From: Rhodococcus sp. B50
Lineage (GTDB): Bacteria > Actinomycetota > Actinomycetes > Mycobacteriales > Mycobacteriaceae
Assembly: GCF_013602415.1 (NCBI RefSeq)
Contig: NZ_WPAG02000003.1
Span: 124,001 to 188,000, forward strand
Direction of reading: 5' to 3'
Length of the DNA stretch: 64,000 nucleotides
Below the pieces are notes generated by a model. The model worked only from the letters and a program-made list of their open reading frames with translations, did not search any database and was not told the origin of the DNA. Made by a program: the position numbers and the translations under genes. Of this stretch, positions 17,755-25,373 are shown one piece after another. The first letter of the stretch is position 1; every line of letters begins with the position of its first letter.

Positions 17755-19046
17755 AGCACCGCGATCTCTCGCTCGAGACGTTCGGCGACGTGCCGCTGGG
17801 CGGCTTCCCGGATAGCAGGGAGGTGGCCGGAGCCGAACAGGGGTTCACCGGGAGTGGCGTCGCGCAGCAGGCTCTTGGCCAGCGTCCACTTGTGGACCTC
17901 GGTGGGGCCGTCGGCGACGGCCATCACCTGGGCGTCGACCATCATCGCCGAGAACGGCATCTCATTGGAGATCCCCAGTGCCCCGTGCAGGTGCATCGCG
18001 CGCTGCACGACATCGTGATACACCTTGGGCATCGCGACTTTGACCGCGGCGATGTCCTTGCGAACGGCGCGGTAGTCGTCGTGCTGATCGATCAGCCAGG
18101 CGGTCCGCAGAAGCAGCAGCCGGAACTGCTCGATGTCGATCCAGCTGTCCGCGACCTTCTCCTGCGTCGCCTGCAGGTCCGCCAGGCGACCGTCGCGCAT
18201 CGTGCGGGAAACGGCGCGTTCGAGCATGAGGTCGAACGCCTTGCGGACCTGGGCGAGGGTGCGCATGCCGTGGTGGATGCGCCCGCCCCCGAGCCGGGTC
18301 TGCGCGATGGCGAACGCCGCGCCCTCCTCCCCGAGAAGATGGTCGGCCGGCACCCGCACGTCGCGGTACCGGATGTAGGCGTGGCTCGAGTACTCGGCCG
18401 ACTCGGTGCCGATCCCCGCGTCCCGGATGATCTCGATGCCGGCCGTCTCGGCAGGCACGATGAACATCGACATCCGCCGGTGCCGGTCCGCGCCGTCGTT
18501 CGTCACTGCCATCACGAGGAAGAAGCTGGCATACCGCGCATTCGACGAGAACCACTTCTCACCGTTGATGACCCAGTCGTCACCGTCGCGCACCGCGCGG
18601 GTGGTAAACAACGTGGGATCGGCCCCGGCAAGCGGCTCGGTCATCGAGTAGCACGAGGAGATCAGGCCGTCGAGCAGCGGCTGGAGGTAACGCTGCTTCT
18701 GCTCGGCCGTGCCGTACTTGGCGAGGATCTCGGCGTTCCCGGAATCGGGCGCCTGGCACCCGAACACCGACGGCGCCCATCGGGACCGCCCGAGGATCTC
18801 GTTGAGCAGGGCCAGTTTCACCTGGCCGTAGCCCTGTCCGCCGTGCTCGGGGGTGAGGTGGCACGCCCACAGCTTCTGTTCACGAACCTGCTCCTTCAGC
18901 GGCGCGATCAGGCGCATCGCCTGCTCGTCGGCCTTGTCGTAGGGATCACCGAGAACGTGATCGAGGGGCTCCACCTCCGTGCGGACGAATGAGTCCGCCC
19001 AGTCGAGCTTGGCCTGGAATTCGGGCTCTGTCGAGAAGTCCCACAT
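17751..19046 (-). CDS. ACAD10/11-like acyl-CoA dehydrogenase (LvaC-type), copy 1
   Basis: The 431 residues have acyl-CoA dehydrogenase architecture but belong to the ACAD10/11 branch. Marks of that branch are GRIHHGMRT (255-263), the N-terminal HLTPEHGGQGYGQVKLALL, AVKVAMPKVYHDVV and the C-terminal VADGPTEVHKWTLAKSLLRD (377-396), which has mammalian counterparts (GRIHHCMRT and LADGPDEVH). Family members act with an APH-fold kinase: the kinase phosphorylates the 4-hydroxyl of a 4-hydroxyacyl-CoA and the dehydrogenase-like partner eliminates phosphate to give an enoyl-CoA (Lva levulinate pathway of Pseudomonas putida; mammalian ACAD10/11). Such a kinase gene is 1.5 kb away in the divergent operon. 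The reaction here is inferred. Confidence 0.88.
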   Translation of the reverse strand: MWDFSTEPEFQAKLDWADSFVRTEVEPLDHVLGDPYDKADEQAMRLIAPLKEQVREQKLWACHLTPEHGGQGYGQVKLALLNEILGRSRWAPSVFGCQAPDSGNAEILAKYGTAEQKQRYLQPLLDGLISSCYSMTEPLAGADPTLFTTRAVRDGDDWVINGEKWFSSNARYASFFLVMAVTNDGADRHRRMSMFIVPAETAGIEIIRDAGIGTESAEYSSHAYIRYRDVRVPADHLLGEEGAAFAIAQTRLGGGRIHHGMRTLAQVRKAFDLMLERAVSRTMRDGRLADLQATQEKVADSWIDIEQFRLLLLRTAWLIDQHDDYRAVRKDIAAVKVAMPKVYHDVVQRAMHLHGALGISNEMPFSAMMVDAQVMAVADGPTEVHKWTLAKSLLRDATPGEPLFGSGHLPAIREAAQRHVAERLEREIAVL

Positions 19047-19062
19047 CAGCTACACTCCAATT

Positions 19063-19089
19063 CAGTTGCATCAAACTTGGAAGCAACTG
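19063..19089. promoter_or_regulatory. Conserved 27-bp palindromic operator candidate, copy 1
   Basis: CAGTTGC (19063-19069) and GCAACTG (19083-19089) are exact inverted arms around a 13-bp core containing ATCAAACTTGG. The site lies between the divergent start codons of the dehydrogenase and SDR genes. The paralogous locus has an equivalent site with the same spacing at 28770-28796, although the flanking sequence has drifted. It is a probable binding site for the TetR protein at 19859. Confidence 0.65.
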
Positions 19090-19115
19090 TATCTACTAGT
19101 GGAGGTAATTGCCAG

Positions 19116-19862
19116 ATGTCTGGTCGTGTTGTGGTGGTGACGGGCGGAAGTCGCGGACTCGGGCGGGCGATGTGCCGGCATTTCGCGGCGGACGGCGATC
19201 ACGTGGTGGTGGCCAGCCGCAAGCGCGAGGCCTGCGAAGCGCTCGCGGAGGAGTTTCGCGCCGAATACGGCGTGGACGCCGTCGGTTTCGCGTGCCACGT
19301 GGGCTCGTGGGAGCAGTGCGATGCGCTGATCGACTTCGTCGACGAGCGTTTCGGCCGCATCGACGTGCTGGTGAACAACGCCGGGATGTCCCCGCTGTAC
19401 CCGTCGCTGGGCGAGCTGAGCGAGGAACTGTTCGACAAGGTGATCGGGGTCAACCTGCGCGGGCCGTTTCGGCTCGCGGTCCGGGCCGGTGAGCTGATGC
19501 AGCGCGAACAGGGTGGTGCGATCGTCAACATCACCAGCATCGCGGCCGTGCAGCCGCAGCCCTACGACCTGCCGTACGCCGCGGCCAAGGCCGCCCTCAA
19601 CACGGTGACGAGCGGGTTGGCGCGATCCTTCGGTCCGACGGTGCGGGTCAACGCGGTCATGGCCGGCCCGTTCGACACGGACGTCACCGCCGCGTGGAAC
19701 GACCACACCCGTCAGCGGACCTCCGAGGACATCCCGCTCGGGCGTATCGGAAACCCAGAGGAGATCATCGGGGCAGTCGCCTACCTGGCCGGCCCGTCCG
19801 CGAGCTACACCACCGGCGCAGTGATCAAGGTCGACGGTGGGATGGCTAGCATCCCAGCATGA
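19116..19862 (+). CDS. Short-chain dehydrogenase/reductase, copy 1
   Basis: NAD(P)-dependent oxidoreductase of 248 residues. It starts at the ATG at 19116, with GGAGGT 9 bp upstream. Motifs are TGGSRGLG (about 9-16), NNAGMSP, the serine in NITSIAAVQP and YAAAK. The end, TTGAVIKVDGGM, is the classical SDR C-terminus. Its stop overlaps the TetR start by 4 bp. It lies opposite the ACAD10/11-like gene under what looks like one control region, so it probably oxidises or reduces an acyl-CoA intermediate of the same pathway. An intact paralogue is at 28824-29573. Confidence 0.9.
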   Translation: MSGRVVVVTGGSRGLGRAMCRHFAADGDHVVVASRKREACEALAEEFRAEYGVDAVGFACHVGSWEQCDALIDFVDERFGRIDVLVNNAGMSPLYPSLGELSEELFDKVIGVNLRGPFRLAVRAGELMQREQGGAIVNITSIAAVQPQPYDLPYAAAKAALNTVTSGLARSFGPTVRVNAVMAGPFDTDVTAAWNDHTRQRTSEDIPLGRIGNPEEIIGAVAYLAGPSASYTTGAVIKVDGGMASIPA

Positions 19863-20530
19863 CCAGCAAGCAAGCCGGTGGCAAGGAAACCCGCGAACGG
19901 TTGCTCGACGCCGCCGAACGGCTATTCGCGGAGCGCGGGGTGGACTCGGTGTCCATGCGCGAGATCAGCCGCGAAGCTCGTTCCCGCAACGTGATCGCGG
20001 GCCAGTACTGGTTCGGTGACAAGGAGGGCCTCGTCGCCGCCTTGTTGGACAGGCACAACCCTGAAATCGACAACCGCAGACATGCGCTGTTGGACGCGTA
20101 CGAGGCGTCCTCGGTGTCGGACATCGCCACTCTCGCGGCGGCACTGGTTCGGCCCCTGGGCGCGAAGCTCAGCCAGGGAGCCAGCGGTGCCGGATACCTC
20201 CAAACCATGTCCGACCTGCTCACCAGAGCCAACCCGTCGGTCGAGCCCTTCGGGCTTGCCGATCCGAGTAGCAGCATGGCCCGCTGGGGCGGGCTGCTCG
20301 AACCTCTGCTCGAACCCGAGGCCGTCCAACTCCACCGTAGGTTTCTCACGGCCCGATTCGTCGTAGTGGAATTGGCACTTCGTGCCCAGACTGATCGTAA
20401 AGACCACGCGTTGCTTCTCAGCCACGTCATCGACGCCGCGGCCGGACAGCTGACCGCGCCCGTCTCCGCGGAGACTCATCGACTCCGGTTGGAACGCGAT
20501 AATTCGAAGAAGGGTGTAAGGAAAAGTTGA
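19859..20530 (+). CDS. TetR-family transcriptional regulator, copy 1
   Basis: 223 residues. The N-terminal helix-turn-helix reads RLFAERGVDSVSMREISREA then NVIAGQYWFGDKEGLVAALL, the usual TetR arrangement; the C-terminal domain (about 65-210) would bind ligand. It overlaps the SDR gene by 4 bp and its stop overlaps the TTG start of the kinase gene, so the three are one tightly coupled operon. Placement within the regulated operon and next to a palindrome suggests autoregulated repression relieved by a pathway acyl-CoA (inference). The paralogue at 29570 is about 85% identical by eye. Confidence 0.9.
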   Translation: MTSKQAGGKETRERLLDAAERLFAERGVDSVSMREISREARSRNVIAGQYWFGDKEGLVAALLDRHNPEIDNRRHALLDAYEASSVSDIATLAAALVRPLGAKLSQGASGAGYLQTMSDLLTRANPSVEPFGLADPSSSMARWGGLLEPLLEPEAVQLHRRFLTARFVVVELALRAQTDRKDHALLLSHVIDAAAGQLTAPVSAETHRLRLERDNSKKGVRKS

Positions 20531-21576
20531 CTGCGGAAATCGACTGGACGGCAATGGCCTCCTGGATTCGCGAGAACGATCTCGGCACCACTATCGCCGA
20601 CGTTCGACCCCTCGCCGGTGGGACACAGAACCGGGTCCTCCGGCTCCGGGTCGACGACCGCGATCTGGTCCTACGGTGCCCACCGCTTCATCCGCGACCG
20701 TCAAGCAACAAGACCATGTTGCGCGAGTCCGCGGTCCTGTCGTCTCTCGCCGATACTGACGTTCCGCATCCCCGGCTCGTCGCGACGTGCGAGGACCTGG
20801 AGGTCCTCGGAATGGTGTTCTACCTGATGGAAGAGGTGGACGGGTTCAACCCCGGCGAAGAAATTTCGGACGCGTACACCGCCGATCGAGATACTCGACA
20901 CGAATCCGGACTTGCGGTGGCCCGCGCATTGGCGCACCTCGGCGAGGTGGATCCGGCGGGCACGCCGATGGCCAAGTTCCAGCGACCGGGAAGCTTTCTG
21001 TCGCGCCAAGTGGACCAATGGCAAAAGCAGCTCAACGGCTACTCTGCCGACAGTACCTACAAACCCGCACTCCCCGACGTAGACCTCACCGCCGAATGGC
21101 TCCGCGCCAACCAACCCGATAACCAGCCCCCCGGAATCATGCATGGGGACTTCCATCTCAACAATGTCCTGCTTGCGCGAAACTCCCCCGAAGTCGCCGC
21201 CATCGTCGACTGGGAAATGTGCACCGTGGGAGACCCCTTGCTCGATCTGGGCTGGCTACTCGCCTGCTGGCCACACGAGCCGGCGCCAGTCGCAACCGGT
21301 GCTCGGCTGGCGTCCGCAGGCGGTTTGCCGACTCGCACCGAACTCGTCACTGCCTACTCCGCTGCCAGCACCCGTAGCGTCAGCGAGATCGACTGGTACA
21401 CAGCCCTTGCCGGATACAAGCTCGGAATTGTATTGGAAGGCACGTGGGCTCGAGCGCTTGCCGGAAAGGCACCTCGCGAGGTCGGTTTGCGTCTCCACGA
21501 ATGCGCAATTGGACTACTGGAGATCTCTGCCCGAATCGCATCGGGCGACTGGTCTGTCGCCGCCGAACAAGTTTAG
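20527..21576 (+). CDS. APH-fold kinase, LvaA/ACAD10-11 kinase-like (putative 4-hydroxyacyl-CoA kinase)
   Basis: 349 residues with the aminoglycoside phosphotransferase/choline kinase fold: VRPLAGGTQNRVLRL as the glycine-rich loop (about 26-40), the Brenner motif HGDFHLNN (206-213, catalytic Asp and metal-binding Asn) and IVDWE (226-230, DFG-equivalent Asp). The segment CEDLEVLGMVFYLMEEVDG and the pairing with an ACAD10/11-like gene match the kinase domain of ACAD10/11 and bacterial LvaA rather than antibiotic-resistance enzymes. TTG is used as start, overlapping the TetR stop. The predicted role is phosphorylation of the gamma-hydroxyl of a 4-hydroxyacyl-CoA. An antibiotic kinase is unlikely from context. 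Confidence 0.85.
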   Translation: MTAEIDWTAMASWIRENDLGTTIADVRPLAGGTQNRVLRLRVDDRDLVLRCPPLHPRPSSNKTMLRESAVLSSLADTDVPHPRLVATCEDLEVLGMVFYLMEEVDGFNPGEEISDAYTADRDTRHESGLAVARALAHLGEVDPAGTPMAKFQRPGSFLSRQVDQWQKQLNGYSADSTYKPALPDVDLTAEWLRANQPDNQPPGIMHGDFHLNNVLLARNSPEVAAIVDWEMCTVGDPLLDLGWLLACWPHEPAPVATGARLASAGGLPTRTELVTAYSAASTRSVSEIDWYTALAGYKLGIVLEGTWARALAGKAPREVGLRLHECAIGLLEISARIASGDWSVAAEQV

Positions 21577-21658
21577 CCCGAGCTGCGGCACAATCGACCT
21601 GTTAAGGCACCAACGACAAGGTTCAGCAGGTCAACTGATGTGCACGCTGTGAACTTCG

Positions 21659-21775
21659 TTAGTCGACGACTACATCCATTGGTAGCAGCTCACAGACGGT
21701 CTCGACGACATCGCCCCTGCGCCACGCTGACACGACCGCCACGTCCGACACCTTACGTCCCAGCTGAATCCCTAG
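21659..21775 (-). pseudogene. C-terminal fragment of an unknown gene cut by IS701
   Basis: Outside the left end of the IS701 element the minus strand stays open from 21775 to a stop at 21659 and reads GIQLGRKVSDVAVVSAW followed by RRGDVVETVCELLPMDVVVD. The even mix of hydrophobic and charged residues looks like real protein. Its 5' part would lie on the far side of the IS cluster but is not there. I do not recognise the family, and chance coding is possible. Confidence 0.3.
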
Positions 21776-23204
21776 TAGGACTTTGTTAGGTTTTTCACTT
21801 CGGGTGTGAGGGCTCGAGATTCGGCGTGATTCTCGAGACGATGACGGGGTGGATCCCGCAACCCTGACCGCTGTCGGTGAATGTCTCGATGCGTTTGTCG
21901 AGGAGGTGTTCTCCTCGCTCACACGCAAGGACCAGCGGGCGACAGCAGGGGTGTACACGCGGGGATTGATGCTCGACGGGCGCCGCAAATCGATGCAACC
22001 CATGGCCGAGCGACTGGGGGTCGATCACCAACGCCTGCAGCAGTTTGTGACCACGTCACCGTGGGACGTGGTCCCCGTCCGGAAAACACTGTCCCGCAGA
22101 ACATGTGATCTGATCGAACCGGACGCGTGGGTCATCGACGACACCGGATTCGCCAAGGACGGCGACCGCTCCCCGGGCGTGGCCCGACAGTACTCGGGCA
22201 CCCTCGGCAAGGTCGGCAACTGCCAGATCGCGGTCAGCGTGCACGCCGCCACCGACGTCGCCTCGGCCCCGTTGGATTGGCGCCTGTTCCTGCCCGAGAG
22301 CTGGGACGATCGGTCCACCACCGATCCGGACGCGGTCGCCGCGATCACCGCCCGCCGGACGCGGTCGGCGATCCCCGACACCGAGCATCATCGCCGCAAG
22401 TGGGAAATGGCGATCGAGATGATCGACGAGATGCTCGAGTGGGGCAGGACCCCACCGACGGTGGTCGCGGACGCCGGCTACGGCGACGCCACCGCCTTCC
22501 GGCTCGCGCTGACCGAACGGGGTATCGGCTACGTCCTCGCCGTCAAGGGCGCCACCACTGCGCATCTCGGCGACGCGACCGTCGAGACGGTGCCCTACCG
22601 TGGCCGGGGACGCCCACCGACACCCCGCTACGGGCCGCCATCGACCTGCAAGGACCTCGTTCTGGCGGCCGGAACCTCGGCGCTGACCGAGGTGACCTGG
22701 CGCCGTGGCAGCAAGGCCGACCCCGGCAACCGGACCGCGGCGATGCGCTCGCGGTTCGCCGCCATGCGGGTCCGCCCGGCGAACCGTGACATCACCCGCG
22801 CCGAGGACGGCACCCTGCCGCAGGGGTGGTTGCTCGCCGAATGGCCCACCGGCGCCGACGAACCCACCGATTTCTGGCTCGCCACCCTGCCGGCGGACAC
22901 GTCCCTCGAAGAACTCGTCCGCCTCGCCAAGATTCGCTGGCGTATCGAGCACGACTACCGGGAGCTGAAAACCGGTCTCGGGCTGGATCATTTCGAGGGC
23001 CGCTCCTGGCTGGGCTGGCATCACCACGTCACCCTGGTCACCGCCGCGCATCTGTTTCTGACCACCTTGCGGTTGACCGGCCCAAAAGTGAATGGGCAGG
23101 ACTGACCCTGTACGGAATCGTGCGCGAACTCCAACGCGCACTTGCCCGTTGGATCGGTACCTGCCCACTTTGTCACCACACCTTCCCAACCTAACAAAGT
23201 CCTA
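21776..23204. mobile_element. IS701-family insertion sequence flanked by CTAG
   Basis: A 1,429-bp element. The inverted repeats TAGGACTTTGTTAGGTT are exact for at least 17 bp (21776 inward and 23204 inward). It is flanked by CTAG on both sides (21772-21775 and 23205-23208), the 4-bp duplication reported for several IS701 members. The right CTAG is shared with the start of an IS630 element. Confidence 0.85.
21849..23105 (+). CDS. IS701-family transposase, possibly extended by -1 frameshift
   Basis: DDE transposase. The GTG at 21849 gives 418 residues. Acidic residues lie in DDTGFAKDG (about 96), VVADAGYGD (about 210) and RIEHDYRELKTGLGLDHFEG (about 370). The zero frame stops at 23105 after KVNGQD, but the -1 frame continues SEWAGLTLYGIVRELQRA to CHHTFPT at 23194, the kind of C-terminus normally seen in this family. 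The switch point carries the heptamer C_CCA_AAA (23081-23087) in the correct register for -1 slippage. Either the full protein is made by programmed frameshifting or a single-base change has truncated it. Confidence 0.85.
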   Translation: MDPATLTAVGECLDAFVEEVFSSLTRKDQRATAGVYTRGLMLDGRRKSMQPMAERLGVDHQRLQQFVTTSPWDVVPVRKTLSRRTCDLIEPDAWVIDDTGFAKDGDRSPGVARQYSGTLGKVGNCQIAVSVHAATDVASAPLDWRLFLPESWDDRSTTDPDAVAAITARRTRSAIPDTEHHRRKWEMAIEMIDEMLEWGRTPPTVVADAGYGDATAFRLALTERGIGYVLAVKGATTAHLGDATVETVPYRGRGRPPTPRYGPPSTCKDLVLAAGTSALTEVTWRRGSKADPGNRTAAMRSRFAAMRVRPANRDITRAEDGTLPQGWLLAEWPTGADEPTDFWLATLPADTSLEELVRLAKIRWRIEHDYRELKTGLGLDHFEGRSWLGWHHHVTLVTAAHLFLTTLRLTGPKVNGQD

Positions 23205-23207
23205 CTA

Positions 23208-24424
23208 GTGCTGAGTTCCTCAAAGACGATAGATAAAACGTCGGCGTAGTTTCCTGGTCGGCGGGGCGGGACGTCCCCAAATCCAGGGCCGGGCTCGCGC
23301 ATTGAGCTGTGCGGTGGCCAGGGCCGTGACCGCCTCGATCTCGCCGGGGTCGGCGAAGGTCTGTCCCGCCAGCGCGGCCTTGCGGAAGATCCGCCACCAC
23401 CCCTCCTGCAGATTCAGCCAGCACGCACCGACCGGGATGAACACCTGCCGGATCCGGGGATGGTTCTCGAGCCAGGCCCGGGTGGACACGCTGCGATGAG
23501 ACGAGAGATTGTCGGTGACCACCACGATCTGTCCGTCGGGCTTGTCCTGCTCCACCACCTGCAGAAAACGCTGGTAGGCAACACTGTTACGACAGGATGC
23601 GGTCATCGTCAGCTCCCGGCCGTCCCTCGGCCGCAACGCCCCGTACACCCAGGTCTTCTCCGGGCCCCGCCCGTAGTCGAGGGCGGCCTTGATCCGGTGC
23701 CCGTCCGGGGACCAGCCCGGCGCCGGCGGGAAGCTCCGCGGGATCACCGGACCGAGCTCGTCGGCGCACAGGATCGTCGCGTCCGCCGGTGGTGCGGTGT
23801 AGAGCGCGACGATCCGTGTCCTTTTCCCGCAAAATCCGGATCGGTGGACCGGATCCAGGTACGGGTGCGCCGCCACCGCACCCCCTCGGCGAGCAGGATC
23901 CGCCGCACCTGGCTGCGGTGGACATCGATACCCTCGGCCCGGGCCGCGGCGGTCAACGCGTTCAGGGTCCATTCCGGCGGACCGGCCGCCTCGGCTGCCG
24001 CGAGCTGCCCGTCCGGTGCGCGGTCCGGACGACCAGGCGGAGTCTGCATGACCAGAGCCAGAATTCGGGAACGCTCATCCTCGGTGATCCGCCTCTTGCG
24101 GCCCTGTCCACCCCGGTCGGCCAGCCCGTCGAGCCCGCCGGCGTTGAACCGTTCGAGCCACCGGCGCACGGTCTGCTCGTGGCAGCCCAGCTGCTCGGCG
24201 ATCGCCGGGACCCGCAGTCCGTCCCAGCTCAGCGCGATGATCCGGCCGCGCTGCACCCCGTCGGCGGGGGCGTGCCGGGCGCCGGCCAATCGGCGGACCG
24301 TCCGTTCCTCGTCGCTGCCCGCGGCCGGGCGTGCACGCAGGATCTTCGGCATCCGAATCGCCTCCGATCGACTCGCATCGATATACTCAACCTCAATCCA
24401 CGCCTCCAAAGAGGAACTCAGCAC
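23208..24424. mobile_element. IS630-family insertion sequence no. 1
   Basis: A 1,217-bp element with inverted ends GTGCTGAGTTCCTC at 23208 and the complement GAGGAACTCAGCAC ending at 24424. TA dinucleotides flank it (23206-23207, 24425-24426), as expected for IS630. It abuts IS701 on the left and another IS630 on the right without spacer. Confidence 0.85.
23220..24352 (-). CDS. IS630-family transposase encoded in two overlapping frames
   Basis: The first frame runs from the ATG at 24352 (MPKILRARPAAGSDEE) and holds the HTH region GLRVPAIAEQLGCHEQTVRR. The second frame carries the catalytic domain: ILCADELGPV, VVVTDNLSSH and LNLQEGWWRIF (D, D, E) and ends at 23220. The frames join near 23830 at G_GGA_AAA, in register for a -1 shift that reads DFAGK then RTRIVALYTAPP. 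Frameshift expression is known in some IS630 members, so this copy may be active with a product of about 377 residues. A simple indel is the alternative. Confidence 0.78.
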
Positions 24425-24426
24425 TA

Positions 24427-25371
24427 GTGGTTCGTCAGGCAACCTTGGCCAGGTAATGCGGGTACTCGGTCCACGTCCGAATCGGTGAGTCCGGCGCGAA
24501 GTTGGTCTTCGGGTCGGCGTGGGCGTTTCGCCACCGCACGTAGGCCGCGATCGCGGCGTTCTGGTCGGCGTGACTGCGGTGATCGGTCCCGTTCAACGCG
24601 AAGTACCGCAGCGCAGCGAACTCGGACTCGGACTCGGACTCGATCCAGTTCAACCACGACCCGTACGTCGGCAGGAGTACCAACTCGACCTCGTGGGCGG
24701 TAGCCCACGTCTTGACGGTCGGGTGCCGGTGTGGGGAGAAGTTGTCGAGGACGACGTACAACTTCTCCCCTGGCCAGCGGGCGCGCAGTGTCTTGAGCAG
24801 ATCGAGGAACTCGCCGGATCGCTTTCGCGGCCGGATTCGGTAATATATTCTGCCGGTGGCCAAGTCGAGTGCAGCGAGCATGTGCATCACGCCGTCGGAG
24901 CGGTGATACGTTCGCTTGTTGTCGGCGTGGGCGGGTGACCGGCCGCCAGCACTTGCCCTCGCGGGGCTGCAGGTTGAGCAGACCGAACTCGTCGACGCAG
25001 ACCACCCGACCGTCGACCGGCGGCCGGTCGTACAGATCCAAGATCGCCTGCATCTTGATCAAGAAGTCGGGTCGGTCGACGCTTTCCAGGTGGTGGACGC
25101 CTGTCAGGTGACCTTGCCGTCCCGCAGTATCCGCCGCAGCGTCTCGCGGCTGATCGCCGGCACCACCTTCCTGGCGGTCAGATGCTCGGCGAGCTTGGTC
25201 AAACTCCAGGTGGAGAACGCGCTCACACCCCAGTCGGCGGGGGACGTCCGGGCGATCAAACAGATCCGCTCTCGGGTCTGTTCATCGATCGTCCTCGGTC
25301 GTCCCCCGCTCCATTTTGGGTTCAGTGCCTCGAATCCATGCTCGTTGAACGCGTGGATGACGCCGCGGACC
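24427..25371. mobile_element. IS630-family element no. 2, 5'-truncated remnant
   Basis: The left end, GTGGTTCGTCAGGCAACC, starts right after the TA shared with the previous element. The right end is missing: at 25372 the sequence passes directly into a third IS630 element. About 945 bp remain and carry only a broken transposase. Confidence 0.7.
24435..25371 (-). pseudogene. IS630-family transposase remnant
   Basis: The pieces are in at least three frames. A segment starting VRGVIHAFNEHGFEALNPKW, with STWSLTKLAEHLTARK, ends at a stop after RDGKVT. Another frame gives VVCVDEFGLLNLQPREGK, and the last gives MHMLAALDLATGRIYYR, VVLDNFSPH and SWLNWIE to the end at 24435. The N-terminal helix-turn-helix is absent because the next IS replaces it. 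Next to the catalytic Glu, WIESESESEF has a repeated Ser-Glu not seen in the intact relative (NRIEAQF). No functional product. Confidence 0.8.
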
Positions 25372-25373
25372 TA

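Noticed and set aside
20527..21576. Kinase gene considered as an aminoglycoside-resistance determinant
   Set aside because: The APH fold is shared, but pairing with an ACAD10/11-like gene, the CoA-pathway context and ACAD10/11-type sequence blocks point to acyl-CoA metabolism.
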